DNA from: Malania oleifera
Lineage: Eukaryota > Streptophyta > Magnoliopsida > Santalales > Ximeniaceae
Length of the DNA stretch: 64,000 bases
NCBI RefSeq assembly: GCF_029873635.1
Contig: NC_080422.1
Location: forward strand, 14,229,936 to 14,293,935
Direction of reading: 5' to 3'
In this document: positions 33,413-44,446 of the stretch, piece by piece
How positions within the stretch are numbered: position 1 is the first letter of the stretch
How the letters are laid out: each line of letters opens with the position of its first letter
Program-made: the position numbers and the translations under genes
The notes under the pieces: generated by a model
Seen by the model: only the letters and a program-made list of their open reading frames with translations
The model's database searches: none
Told to the model about the DNA's origin: nothing

Positions 33413-35235
33413 TGTCACGCCCCGAACCCCGAAATGGGACCCAGAGGTGAGAATGTAACCTAACATGTCCCTGTATCAAACAAATCATCAAAAGATACAG
33501 TACACTGGATGAGGGTCCAACCCCGTGGGGTTTCCAAGCACCCTAAACACATCTAATCACAACATATACGCAGTGGAAAAAGTCATTTTATATCAATATA
33601 TACAGTACCATACTAGAGTCTATACATGAGCTAAACATAGCTCTATCAAAACGTACAACTGGGTGCCCAAATACAACCCAAAATGGCAACCCAACAAAAC
33701 TACAGTCCTAGCACTTACCCAAGTGCTAACGCAGTACATTGGCCACTACGCTCCCTACACCGGGATGCTAGTTCCGGTTACTTGAAGGACCTATAAAAAT
33801 ATACGTACAGTAAGGGTGAGACACCTCTCAGTAAAGAAGAACACGGGTTATATCGATGTGTGGCATTTGAGTGTTATCATGACAAAAAAACATACATGCA
33901 GTTGAATGGAATCCAGTACTAATTTACACAGTGCATACACGCACATATACGGCGGCCATTTATACGTAGCCCCGTCAAAATACACACACATGATCAGTAA
34001 TCCAGTGTCGTCACATCCTTTGGCCCGAAGCCAGTCCGCGACAATCCGACGTTGGCCCGGAGCCAACCCATGAAGCATGGCGCCACCGGCACATGGCTAG
34101 TCCCCGACTCCCATGGCATCGTACTGGCACTATATGGTGGATCCACACCCTTCGACCTGATTTGCCGGACAAGGCTCAAGCCCTAAGATATAAAGCCAGA
34201 ACTCTTGCCAACGTGGCAGGCGATAAAACACACGCCTTTGGATATAGAGCCGGACACTCTAAATACCTGGACTCATTTTGGAACTGCGTTTCCATCAGCC
34301 ATTCCGTAATCATACACACATGCATGCTCATATAACCAAACAAACCACACTCATTTGGTAATCTAAATCATGGTTTTCCAAACAAATACAGTTTAAACAA
34401 AATCACAACATAGCCATCCCAATATCACAGTATAAAGCACACATATACTCGGTTTTCAACAACCCAGGATTCAGCTCGTCGCCCCCTTTTTTCCAAAACT
34501 ATAATAATGAAAAATCCATAGTTTTCCCCATTAGATCCCCCCAAATGAGTAGCCAAAGCACACACAGGATCGTGGACCACTGTTCCACCGAGTCCGATTT
34601 CAAAAATAACCAATATAACACAATTTCCCCTTACCTTAACCCTGAATCACAAATCTCAAACTCCAAGGCTCCTAAATAGTGAACCGAGTTCCAAAACCTA
34701 CAAATCACAGTACAGAATATACTCACAAGACTAATACCTACAAAACTACCGGATCAGAATTGAAAACCAAGCCTTACCTCGATTTTTCGCCAAAACCTGA
34801 AAACCTCTGAAACGAGATTTCGATTTGTAGAAGTTGTAGAGAATCCTTCCATGATCCTCGTGGTAACTTCCGTTTCCCGATTCTAGCAACGAGTGGCAAA
34901 GAAATCTAGAGAGAGAGAGAGTAGGAAGAGTTTAGAGAGAGAGAGAGAGAGATTTTTCTAAGTTAATTAGTGAAGAAGTAATAGAAATTTCCTTTTATAG
35001 CCCTTTGACCCGGCCCGATTTCATTGACGAATTGATGGCCTCGTCGACGAATCCTGATATTTCCTGATTTTCGAAACTCCTAGGCTTCTCCTTGTCGACG
35101 AGGCTCTGAATTTTGTCGACGAGAAGAACACATGCTTCGTTGACGAAATCCGGCTTCGTCGACGAACCTGCTCTTTACCAAAATGTCCCTCTCTTATATA
35201 TATATAAACCCATTATCACGGTTTGAGTTCTTACA
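33413..35235 (-). repeat. 5' LTR of the gypsy element
   Basis: Same ends as 26533-28370 (TGTCACGCC..TTCTTACA). It has a 22-bp insertion near 34746 (CCGGATCAGAATTG) absent from the other copy. It lacks part of the palindrome cluster near 35020. The minus-strand TATA box is at 34991-35000. Confidence 0.93.
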
Positions 35236-35342
35236 AGTCTATTCGCAGACGAATGTTTGCTGCCACCTTTTCGAATTTATTCTTTCTTCCCTTCTATCTT
35301 CCTTATTATTTCAAATTATTCAAAAAATTTTGGGTTGTTACA

Positions 35343-35863
35343 AGAGCATTGGAATGTAGTCAAGTGGATCATGAGGTATCTTCAAGGTACTTCCAGCTTG
35401 AGACTTGGTTTAGGAAACGGACAACCATTGTTAGTTGGTTACACAGATGCAAATATGGCAGGGGATGTGGATAATCATAAGTCTACTTCAAGCTATTTGA
35501 TAACTTTTGTAGGTGGGGCTATAGCTTGGCAATCGAGACTTCACAAGTGTATTGCTCTTTCTACGACAGAGGCAGAGTTCATTGCAGCAACGGAAGCGAC
35601 TAAAGAGTTGCTATGGGCAAATAAGTTTTTGAGAGAACTTGGTTTCAAGCAGCAGAGGTATGTGTTGTTTTATGATAGCCAGAGTGCTATTCATATTGCT
35701 AAGAATTCCAGTTTCCATGCAAGATCGAAGAACATTGATGTACGATACCATTGGATCAGAGATGCGTTGATGATAATGGTTCTGATATGTTGACAAAGAC
35801 ACTATCAAGGGAGAAGCTTGAATTTTATTGTTCGATCGTCGGGATGGCAATTCCCTCCACATA
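35343..35863 (+). pseudogene. Copia A RNase H, second part
   Basis: Resumes the RNase H domain with [20 protein letters not shown], then YTDANMAGDVDNHKSTSSYL, STTEAEFIAATEATKELLW, YDSQSAIHIAKN and [10 protein letters not shown] frameshift near 35770 separates the last coding block (DMLTKTLSREKLEFY), which ends at about 35862 just before the purine tract. Together with 24254-24470 it makes a nearly full copia RNase H. Confidence 0.9.
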
Positions 35864-35868
35864 GTCGG

Positions 35869-35881
35869 AAAGGGGGAGATT
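35869..35881 (+). promoter_or_regulatory. Polypurine tract of copia A
   Basis: GGAAAGGGGGAGATT directly precedes the 3' LTR. Confidence 0.8.
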
Positions 35882-36546
35882 TGTTGGGTTTTTTCCTTCC
35901 ATGTGGAGGAAAGCCCAAGTGGGCTTTATTAAAATCCCAAAGCCCAGCCCTTTAGTGTGATAACCTAAAGGAAGTTATAAAAAGAAATGGGAGAGGGGAG
36001 GAGTCGTCACTTCTCAAAATGAAGAAAGAAAAACGTGATTTTTCTCATGCTGCCTAGATTTAATCAAGACTCTGATCCTCCTTTGTCCATGGCCCGATCG
36101 ATCTGAAATTTGGAGAAGAGGTTCATGACTCAAGGAGATACAATTTGAATAGTGGAGATCAGATTTTAAGCTCGGTAGTTGGGATTTGTGCCCGTGAATA
36201 GTAATCGCGATTTTGATATATTCTCTCTAATTCTATTTGTATTTGCCAAGATTGATGACATCTTGATGAGATTTATTTGTAGCCTCTAATTGCAATTAGA
36301 GAAAATTTTGCGTACCCATTATTTGGTTGATAGTGGAGATTTCAACTAGATTAGGTCCCATGGTTTTTCTTCCTCACATTGGGGAAGTCTTTCACTAAAA
36401 AATTGCTTGTGTTCTTGTGGTTTGGTATGATTGATTATTTTTCTTATTATTTTCAGCACGTATAAAAGTAGAGATACACTATATTTGCTTGCATATAGGG
36501 AGAAGAATTATTTCGTTGTAGTTGTTTGTTGATATCTCTCCCAACA
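35882..36546 (+). repeat. 3' LTR of copia A
   Basis: TGTTGGGTTTTTTCC to ATATCTCTCCCAACA, collinear with 15151-15814 with scattered substitutions. Confidence 0.95.
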
Positions 36547-36695
36547 TATATATATACACACACACACATATACACACACACATGTGTACACATATATACC
36601 TATAAATACACACATTCGTTGCACTTAAATACATACAAATACACTTATATATATTTTACACATACGCCTATACACATTAAATGTGTGTGTGTGTG
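36547..36695. repeat. (TA)n/(CA)n/(GT)n microsatellite, right flank of copia A
   Basis: TATATATATACACAC grading through mixed CACATA words to a (GT)n run ending at 36698. It is the other half of the microsatellite at 14905-15150. Confidence 0.85.
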
Positions 36696-37660
36696 TGTAG
36701 ACATCCCATTTTGCTGGATCATTATATAGCAAAATATAGAGTGTTTTTACCTCATTTTCATTTCGATGTGATGCATTTTTAGGGTGTTTTTATTTTTGAA
36801 AGATGCATTGGAGTGTCATCTAAAGTCTTCGGCTAAGTATTCACTTTTTGGTCAGGTCCCAAATGGGGGAGAGCTGTTCGCACCAGATTTTATCTAGATA
36901 TCAATTCACCAAGGGCGGGGCATATTTTGATTGAAAGGCCTAGGGCAGAGTTTGGAAGGTTTTCTTAGCATTTCCTACCTCTTCCTATTTGTTTCACCAT
37001 TTCTTCTTTGTTTTTGCTGTTTCTAACAATCCCCGATAATCTGGAATGGTTTGAAAGATTTACGTGGGGTCTGATAAAGATTTTGACCATGAGTATGAAA
37101 ATCGAGGTAAAACCCCTATCATTTCAAGCTTTTCTAGTCTCTTTCTGCCAAAATTGACTGCATTGGGTGATTTGGGCAGTTTGAAATGGGGAGGAGAGTT
37201 CTGAGATTGATTTTAACTCTAAACACGTACATCGAGGCAAAACCTCTATCATTTTAGGAGTTTTTTGTCTCTTTCTTCCGGATCTAACTGCACTAGGTGA
37301 TTCAGAGTAGTCTTGTAATGATCCCCTCATTGATGTGCCTTATTCTCATTAATATGCCTTACTCTTATCAATGTGTCTTATCCTCAATCATAAAGAAGAT
37401 TGTAGCCACCATATGAATAGTATAGTCATCATAAGAATAGTGTAGTCATCATATGAATAGTGCAGCCACTATATGAATAGTATAGTCATAATATGAATAG
37501 TGTAGCCATTATATGAATAGCATAGTCATAATATGAATAGTGTAGCCGTAATATGAATAGTGCAATCATTATATGAATAGTGTAGCCACTATATGAATAG
37601 TGCAGCCATAATATAAATAGTGCAGTCGTAATATAAATAGTGCAGCCACTATATGAATAG
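36696..37660 (+). mobile_element. Probable truncated Tat-like LTR
   Basis: TGTAGACATCCCATTTTGC at 36696 is the same type of end as the reverse complement of the 16647-19669 LTR end (TGTAGACACCCCATTTTTAC). The downstream ATGAATAGTGCAGCC repeats are of a kind seen in such LTRs. I cannot find the other end. It may continue beyond the inserted solo LTR to about 40900. Confidence 0.35.
37400..37660. repeat. 20-bp tandem array, about 13 copies (left part)
   Basis: Unit close to ATATGAATAGTGYAGYCAYW, phase constant at 20 bp from about 37400 to 37660. It resumes at 40104-40143 after an inserted LTR. The Tyr/Ser/His-rich frames across it are artefacts. Confidence 0.92.
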
Positions 37661-37734
37661 TATAACGCCTCAAAAATAATTATTACAGGAGGATGTAGTG
37701 ATTCCAAAATAAATAAATTAATTAATTAATTAAT

Positions 37735-37800
37735 AATTAATAATTAAATAATATAATATTATATTATATTATTATATATATATATATATATATATATAAT
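37735..37800. repeat. AT-rich microsatellite run
   Basis: AATTAATTAAT and ATATTATATT words pass into a (TA)n run ending at about 37799. Confidence 0.85.
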
Positions 37801-37855
37801 CTCACCCGAAGGAATTGAATTCCTTCAGGCAACAGAAACAGAGAGACACATTTCG

Positions 37856-37891
37856 TCTCTCTCTCCGTCTCTCCTCAATTTCTTTCTCCTC

Positions 37892-37930
<39 letters not shown>

Positions 37931-38083
37931 ATTTTCTCGGCGAATTCTCGGCCGATTGAAGAATAGAAAATACCCCTGAGTTCCATTCTCGGCCACCAAC
38001 ATTTTAACCAAAGTGGATTCATGGTTAAGGCGTCGTAGGCACCACTTCTGGGATAAGGTAAACTCTCTCTCTCTCTCTCTCCT
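37856..38083. repeat. (CT)n tracts in the solo LTR
   Basis: CTCTCTCT runs at 37895-37928 and 38064-38081 flank a 130-bp unique segment. The Arg-Glu-rich minus-strand frames are artefacts of the repeat. Confidence 0.85.
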
Positions 38084-38332
38084 CAATTTCTCTCAAATCT
38101 TCAATCAAATTAATGATCAGACACCACCATAAGGTCCTAGTTTCGATCCTCGTCATTTTAATCGGAGCAGATTCGTTGTTTGGGGATCGTAGGCACTTCT
38201 CATGGGATAAGGTATGGGGAATAAATTATGTCATGAATTTTTATAATTTAACTGATTAAATTGTAATATGAGAATACAAGAATTATATACACGTTTTTAT
38301 GAATATTCTGGTATATAGAAATTGGATTTTGG

Positions 38333-38340
38333 ATTATTAC

Positions 38341-38386
<46 letters not shown>
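38333..38386. repeat. (ATT)n microsatellite
   Basis: About 17 ATT units with one interruption at the start. Confidence 0.92.
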
Positions 38387-38854
38387 AGTTAATTAAATTG
38401 GTGTTTGTGAGCTTAAGAATTTTATAATAATAGTTATTTTAAAGTTGAACAGATTGAATTAAAGTATTTAATTTCTGGATTATTGTAGTAGATTTTCTGA
38501 ATGATTTGACCGGTTAAAATTATTGGTTTGATTTATTATACATATTTTGTAAACAATTAAAGTGAGTAAGGTTGGTTATCTCCGTTTTTCCTTTAAATAC
38601 ATATTTTGAGTTTAATAAATTGTGGAGATAATTAAACCGGTATTTTCGGTAAAACAGATATTGGGTATAAAATGACTTGTTTTCCATTAGTTTATATAAG
38701 TATAATTATTGAATAAATCGTGTGAAAGGAGATTTAATTATATTTTACTGCATAATTGAATCTGAGTATTTTTGTGGTATTATTGTAGAAATGTGATTTG
38801 GACTATTTGATGGAAATACTAGAAATGTGATGGAATTTGTGAAATGAGATGTGA

Positions 38855-38960
38855 CGGCTAAGAATCGGGCTTAATATGATGGCTGAGAGCCGAGTTTGAT
38901 ATGACGGTTGAGAGTCGGGTTTGATATGACGGCTGAGTGTCAGGTTTGATTTGACAGTTA
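38855..38960. repeat. About 26-bp tandem repeat in the solo LTR
   Basis: Four degenerate units of TTTGATATGACGGCTGAGAG followed by TCGGG. Confidence 0.75.
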
Positions 38961-40103
38961 TACTGAAATACGAAAATGAGAATTTTATTACAGTTTTATT
39001 ACTTAAATTGCATTATATGGTTTAAGAACCCTAAGAACCAGTTGTGATGAGAGCACGGTACCGTAACTAGTATTTGAGATAGTGCAATCACACTGTTCTA
39101 GATAGAAGTGTTGGTAATGAAAAGTTGATTTGGTCACGAAAGGGTTGTGTACCCCCCTGAAGTCTAGACCAAACTGGGTAAGCAAATTGGACTTGCAAAC
39201 ATGAGGTTTGACTTAGCCTGGTGAGCCAGCCAGGGCTAGGTCCAGTCTTTGGACCGCACAACCCGATCATGGGGGTTTATACATGATGATGTTGTGTGTC
39301 CAAAAGGGGGTTTCTTCTATGCATATATGTAAATTTATGTAAATGATATTATTTAATGAACTGATTATATTACGAAGAAAATGTATATTTCCAACTTATA
39401 AGTGTGAGTTATAGTTTGTATGTGAAAGTTATTTATAATAAAGTATTAAATATATTTTATATTGTGGTATTACATGTAGTTGGGGCAAAGTAAACTCTCC
39501 GTCTGAGAATTTGCTGAGTAAGGCGAGTGCCCTGATAGGTATCAGTTGTAGACACGCCCAAGTTAAATGAGTAAGGTTATATAAGTTATTAGAGCAAAGG
39601 GGTGCTACATGTTATGAGCTTGTAATCTTTCCAATTCTCGGGAACTCTTGCTTATAAATAATGATGTATGTGTGAGTATAGTCTATAAATGTATTAACAG
39701 TTGTTATTGTTGATTAACAAATGGTTATACTTTGTATACACTAAACTCATTAGTCACACACTAATAATAATTTATTTCATCTTACTGAAAAATGTCTCAC
39801 CCCATCATGATCAATTATTTTTCAGATGTTTTGTGGAGTATGACAGAAATGAAACTAGCGCAGTGGAAGTGTGGGTAGGACTAGATAAAGAGGTTTAGAT
39901 TTATTGTTAAATTTGTTATTTGTGGTTTAGCTTAGAATTTCCAAGAATGTATTAAATTTGTTATTTGGAGATATTCTTGTAATAAAAGGTTTTTAGTACT
40001 CTGGTATATAAATATTAAGGTCTTCCGCTGTATAATTATTTGGTATTAGAAATTTATTTTTAAATAACACTTCGGACCACAGTTTTGGGGTTGGGGCGTT
40101 ACA

Positions 40104-40143
40104 AATAGTGTAGTCGTAATATGAATAGTGCAGCCATTAGCCC
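40104..40143. repeat. 20-bp tandem array (right part)
   Basis: AATAGTGTAGTCGTAATATG continues the array of 37400-37660 in the same phase unit, ending at CAGCCATTAG. Confidence 0.9.
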
Positions 40144-41308
40144 ATATATATAAAATTTGGGTGGGGGGGGGGGGGCAATACAGGGAGAAGGATAAAGAGA
40201 ATGAGAGAAAAAGAGGAAGAGAAAGAGGAATAGAGATAAACTAAGAGAATCCAAAATTTTGAGGATTATGATTTTGGGTTCCGAGAAATCGTAGCGTGAA
40301 TTTCTAAATCAAATTTTGATGGTATACTTTGATTTTTATTATGGTATAAATATTGTCTTAGTTGTTTAATTTCTAAACTTTGGAGGTATCTTAGTGTGGT
40401 CTTTAGAATTTTAAAGATTTATATTTTTTAACCTTACCAGAATATTCAATGTCTAAAAGATGAGGATTTCTCTGAAAATTTCTTGAAAATTATATTTCAA
40501 AATTTTTTGAAATCATGTGATATGATTTTTGATTTTTCAAAACTATAGTTAGTATGCTCTTAAAGTCACAACCTGACTTAGGTTTCGAATTTATTTTATA
40601 ACTTCTACTTCAAATCTGACCACAAAATTTAGTAGAATCATATATAACATATATAGGAACATATGAATTTAATTTGGTGATTTTTGAAACTTGAGAAGAT
40701 GGTTTTTTGATTTTTCAAAGCAAGTGCTGAATTCTAATATCTCAGTTCAAATAATAGAAACCAAATGATGTTGTATGGATACAAAGGTTTTTTCTAAACT
40801 CTAAGCATAAAAAGAAAATCATTTCAAGATAAGCCTCATATTTTTCCTAAATAGTGGTGCTATTGCAAGATACATATATCCTAGTATATTTTCAAAAACC
40901 CTTATGACTCAGAGATTAGAGAGATACCATGCTCAGTACAAATAATAATAATAATAATAATAATATTTTAAAATAATATATATTTTGAGAAGTAATTACA
41001 TCAATTTCATAAAATAAAATTAATGGCTTTCATTTGATAATACAAATTTAAAATCATTAATTTTAAAAAAAATGTAAAAATTGAAACAACATTTTTATAA
41101 ACTTATAATTTTCACTTGCATTGAAATTTACAAACTCAAATGTATCTATAATAATATTAGAAAGAAAATTTCCCAAACTTCATCGAAATACCCAAAACAA
41201 CTCCATACATTTCCATAATTCCATCGATGTAATCCTTTCAAGATCCATCACAAATTTGATTTTAAAAAAAAAAAATCTACAATATTTGAATCCCCAACAA
41301 CTAGGGTT
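40144..41308. other. AT-rich DNA, no gene seen; G-run near 40161
   Basis: A homopolymer run of about 14 G is at 40161-40175, and an (AAT)n run at about 40942-40964. The rest shows no coding sequence. The part before about 40300 may be the tail of the Tat-like LTR. Confidence 0.4.
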
Positions 41309-41806
41309 TCAAACGTAACCTTCGGCCAAAAAAGGCCCTTCATCCTCTTCTTCATCATCCTCCTCCTTCACCTTTCCTTCAATCTTCAAACCCTGTAGCC
41401 CTTCCACGCAAGCCTTTCCTCCCGCGGGTAACTCTGGTTCCACCACCTCATCCTTCTTCCCCTCGTCATTTATCGCGCCCGCAACGCCGGCGGCCACTTC
41501 GTCGCCCGTAAGATCCGGCAAACCTCCGCCCTTCTCGGCCCTGCAGGGGCCCTGCAGCTCCGTCGTTGAAGCGATTCCGACTAACTTATCGGAAGGTTCG
41601 CCGGAGGTCTGCCAGGGGTCGCTGACGCAATCGGACTCATCTTCGCCGTCGGACGGGGAGAGGACGGATCGAACGGCCGTGGCGGCCTTGAGGAAAGCTT
41701 CCTTGATGGAATCGGGAGGAAGAGCACAATCTTCGAGGCCTGCGTCTTCGAGACGCGGAGGTCGAATCTCGTTTAGCAGTCCGCCGTCTTCCCTAACAGC
41801 TTCCAT
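41309..41806 (-). CDS. Acidic single-exon protein of unknown function (165 aa)
   Basis: An uninterrupted minus-strand frame from ATG (41804-41806) to stop at 41309 gives 165 residues. The frame is open about 30 bases further upstream but has no earlier ATG, so this start is chosen. The sequence is much richer in GC than its surroundings, with third-position GC, as expected of real coding DNA here. The N-terminus reads MEAVREDGG, then IRPPRLEDAGLEDCALPPDS and IKEAFLKAATAVRS, a well-structured block. The rest is low complexity and acidic (DGEDESD, KEEDDEEEDEG). There is no signal peptide or membrane segment. It resembles a conserved, uncharacterised plant protein family whose name I do not know. 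It lies about 3.8 kb beyond the 3' end of the RABG3 gene, on the same strand. Confidence 0.75.
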   Translation of the reverse strand: MEAVREDGGLLNEIRPPRLEDAGLEDCALPPDSIKEAFLKAATAVRSVLSPSDGEDESDCVSDPWQTSGEPSDKLVGIASTTELQGPCRAEKGGGLPDLTGDEVAAGVAGAINDEGKKDEVVEPELPAGGKACVEGLQGLKIEGKVKEEDDEEEDEGPFLAEGYV

Positions 41807-41983
41807 GGATTCCCAGAGCACAGAACTCGACAATCTCAAACCCTAACCCTAGAAATTTTCAATTTGCGGCTACTGGCTAATGTGCGGAGAAGAGAAAGTA
41901 AGACGAAAGTCCCAATTTCGGGGTTGGGCTAAAATGACAGAACATCTGTAATGACGGGAATGTTAAAGCGCTTCACAGCCTAA

Positions 41984-41989
41984 CACGTG
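41984..41989. promoter_or_regulatory. G-box (CACGTG) upstream of the 165-aa gene
   Basis: AACACGTGGAT lies about 180 bp before the ATG. CACGTG is the bZIP/bHLH binding core in plants. A function here is inference. Confidence 0.35.
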
Positions 41990-41999
41990 GATCAATCAG

Positions 42000-44446
42000 A
42001 GAAGATAATTTAGGGAGTAAGCAAAAATAGTTTGTTCTATTATATAATTTTTCAATTTCCTAGGCCTTTAGGTAAATGACTAATGTAAAAATAATTGAAT
42101 ATTAAAGGCATCGATAATTAATACGAATTATACCTAACATTTGTGATCGCTGTGTTTTAGGGGGAAGGAAAGAGAAATATCATGAGAGAAGCTAGGAGGT
42201 CAACCTCTTTCAAATATATAACATGAATTTTGGCAATACAATGTAGTTAGACTCTCATGTCAATTCAAATGAATCATCCTTTCTACGGAGGTCAATCTTT
42301 GCCTGTTAGGCAAGAGGATAGCAAGTTACAAATTCTGTCTCGATAGGACATGTATTTCTATTACTATGAAATTCATAAATGAAGTAGTTAATGGTGGGGT
42401 TACCATTATCCTTTTTGTAGTGACGAATCTTGTATGTGTTCCAAAGAAAAGTAATTTGTCCATTTTTCGGGGTCTCAAAGGAGCGTGGAAACATAAACAT
42501 ATAAGAATTCTTGAATGGAAATGGAAAAGAGATGTAACTCAAGTTCCTTCAGAAATGGAAAATTCAAGTGCTCGAGAAGATTATATTAGCATATGAGCCA
42601 CTACTATGTAGGATCTACTATTATGGTACTCATAGTAAAAATTCACAGCTACATTTCTCTTAATTTTCTCTATAATTTAAACTTTTTAATAATCAATTCA
42701 TTTCTATAATTCTTCTTTTAAAAAAAAAAAAAATTATTTCTACAAATGATGTGCATGTTGTTGCTTCAATATATGTCTACAATTTAAATTTACATGTATT
42801 AAGAGATTTTGTGATATTACTTTCTTTTTCACATGATTTTTTATTGGTATTAGTGTTTTACCTCTTATGGTGAAGTCAATTTTTCTTACTCATTGCCAAA
42901 TGGGTTGATTTTTGTTTACCTTAAATTATTGTAGTTTTGATGATTTTATATTGCAACATTTATGTGTAATGTGTTCTTTGAAAATTAAATTAAACAAAAG
43001 ATTTTTTTTAACCTGTAAAAATAATGTTTGAGAGGAATACATCAAAATTTAGTGATTATCTTTTCATTTTCTATAATTTTCGGGTATGAGCGCATATATG
43101 GTGGCAAGTCAATTGCCTATAATTTTTTTTTGTGGATTAAAGGATGATCTAAAAAAATCATTTTATATATTAGATTTTGGATATTAACTTTATTATTCAA
43201 TTTTCTCTTATGTTATTATAATGTGAGACTATTTTTTCCCTATATTTCAGTAATTGGCTTCAAACATTTTTTAGATTGGTTGACACTTCAAAATTATTTA
43301 CTCAGGTGTTGTAATATTTAAAAGATTATGAGAATCGAATTTAAAAGTCTTATTATTATTATTATTATTATTTTAAAAAAAATACTATTTCAACCTAAAA
43401 TTTTTATTTGAACTCCTTTTTCTAATTTTATAAGTTTCATTAATTTGTTGCAGAGTACTATACTTAAGAAGTAACTACATGTGCAGAGGCATTGACTCCT
43501 AAAATACATCCCTTTGGAAAGAAAACAAAAAAGAAAAAAGAAAAAAAGAAACAAGAGTAGATATTACTACAAAACTTTCTAACTTATGAATTGTGAAATA
43601 ACTTTAAGCGTACCTGGACATCTAATTGTGAAGAAAAACTTTCCTTCAAAGTCAGAATGATCAAATTTAAATTTTAGGTTTTTCTATTGATTAAATGTTA
43701 TTTCATAACTCTTTCTTATCTAATAGGGAACTTTTGAATCAATCATTTAGCTACCTAATCATTCTTATTAATGTAATATGTATAATAGGAGAATTATCTA
43801 CTGAGTCAATATGTTGATTAGTATATAAACACAGAACCTTCTCCATTGAACAAGGAGCTAAACTTGTTTTTCTAATCCCCAAGAAGTATTTGGAATTTCA
43901 TGCACACATAACAAATCCTTCAGGGTTAAACTTTTGTTTAGAGATTGAGTTTCAATCGACTTTTCAAACTCCATAAGTCTTGGTTTGGTTCACAGAATAT
44001 TTATTCTTAAGAAGAGTAATAATATAAGAAATTGATAGTTTACACAATAAAGTGTGTTATTACGCAATGTAAAATTTTTTATGACTACATTACTCCATTT
44101 TATAACTCCATAACAAGGAATCGAGAAAAAATGACTATTATCAAATTTTATTAAAAGAATATTAATTATTTTCCTATTTTATGTTGAATATAATAACATA
44201 AACTTTTGCATAGTTTTTTCATTACAATAAAATAGCAATAATGAAAGACTTTGGGCTTGTTTTTATCGTAGGCCATGGTGAAGGACTTACGAGGAGTTTA
44301 GGAACAGGATATTGTCATATTCTTATTGTGTGGTTCATATCCAATCATGATGAGTAAACTGAATTTAAAACCACCCAAAAAAATATATGAAAGCAAAAGT
44401 AAAAAAAGCCGAGATCTTGGGTGACAAAGCCGAAGTCAATAGTAGC
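42000..44446. other. AT-rich intergenic DNA, no gene seen
   Basis: Only short frames without recognisable domains. (ATT)n at about 43350-43372. No repeat ends identified. Confidence 0.45.

Larger units (their letters stand above)
26533..35235 (-). mobile_element. Full-length gypsy element, Tekay-like chromovirus (8.7 kb)
   Basis: LTRs of 1838 and 1823 bp begin TGTCACGCCCCGAACC and end TTCTTACA. Perfect 5-bp repeats AGTCT flank the element (26528-26532 and 35236-35240). On the minus strand the order is right-hand LTR, tRNA-iMet primer site, gag, protease, reverse transcriptase, RNase H, integrase, chromodomain remnant, polypurine tract and left-hand LTR. This is Ty3-gypsy order. The integrase C-terminus (PMKGVMRF, VFHVSMLRRYV, DPSHVI) is typical of Tekay/Del chromoviruses. 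The LTRs differ by visible substitutions and indels, and the coding frame has several stops, so it is old and inactive. Confidence 0.92.
24471..35342 (-). mobile_element. Solo LTR (gypsy-type) hosting a nested full gypsy element
   Basis: The outer segment starts TGTAATGCCCTGGACCC and ends TTTTGGGTTGTTACA. It is flanked by AGAGT (24466-24470) and AGAGC (35343-35347), a 5-bp target duplication with one change. Without the nested element the LTR is about 2.16 kb (24471-26532 plus 35241-35342). It has no coding domains. It shares with the nested gypsy LTR the phrase GGTGAGACACCTCT, TCGTCGACGAG words and TGTAA-type ends, so the two families are related. Minus orientation is inferred from that similarity. 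Confidence 0.8.
15151..36546 (+). mobile_element. Copia element A (Tnt1/Tork-like), expanded by nested insertions
   Basis: Two LTRs of 664 and 665 bp start TGTTGGGTT and end CCCAACA. A tRNA-iMet primer site follows the first and a purine tract precedes the second. The flanks TGTAT (15146-15150) and TATAT (36547-36551) fit a 5-bp target duplication in a TA microsatellite. Between the LTRs lie gag, protease, integrase, reverse transcriptase and RNase H in Ty1-copia order, interrupted at 16647, 19910 and 24471 by other LTR elements. Removing these and one target copy each leaves 5335 bp, a normal length for Tnt1-like elements. Many stops and changed catalytic residues show it is dead. Confidence 0.9.
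37661..40103 (+). mobile_element. Solo LTR (gypsy-type, 2.4 kb) inserted in the 20-bp array
   Basis: Starts TATAACGCCTCAAAA (TGTAACGCC with one transition) and ends GGTTGGGGCGTTACA, an inverted end pair. AATAG flanks both sides (37656-37660 and 40104-40108) as a perfect 5-bp target duplication. No coding domains lie inside. The segment AATGTCTCACCCCATCATGA near 39790 resembles the reverse complement of GGTGAGACACCTCT in the gypsy LTRs, supporting plus orientation and a related lineage. Confidence 0.85.

Noticed and set aside
37486-37707. Minus-strand frame of YSYSGYTIHIM-type repeats
   Set aside because: It translates the 20-bp tandem array.
41807-41839. Upstream extension of the 165-aa gene
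   Set aside because: The extension has no ATG. The first in-frame ATG is at 41806.
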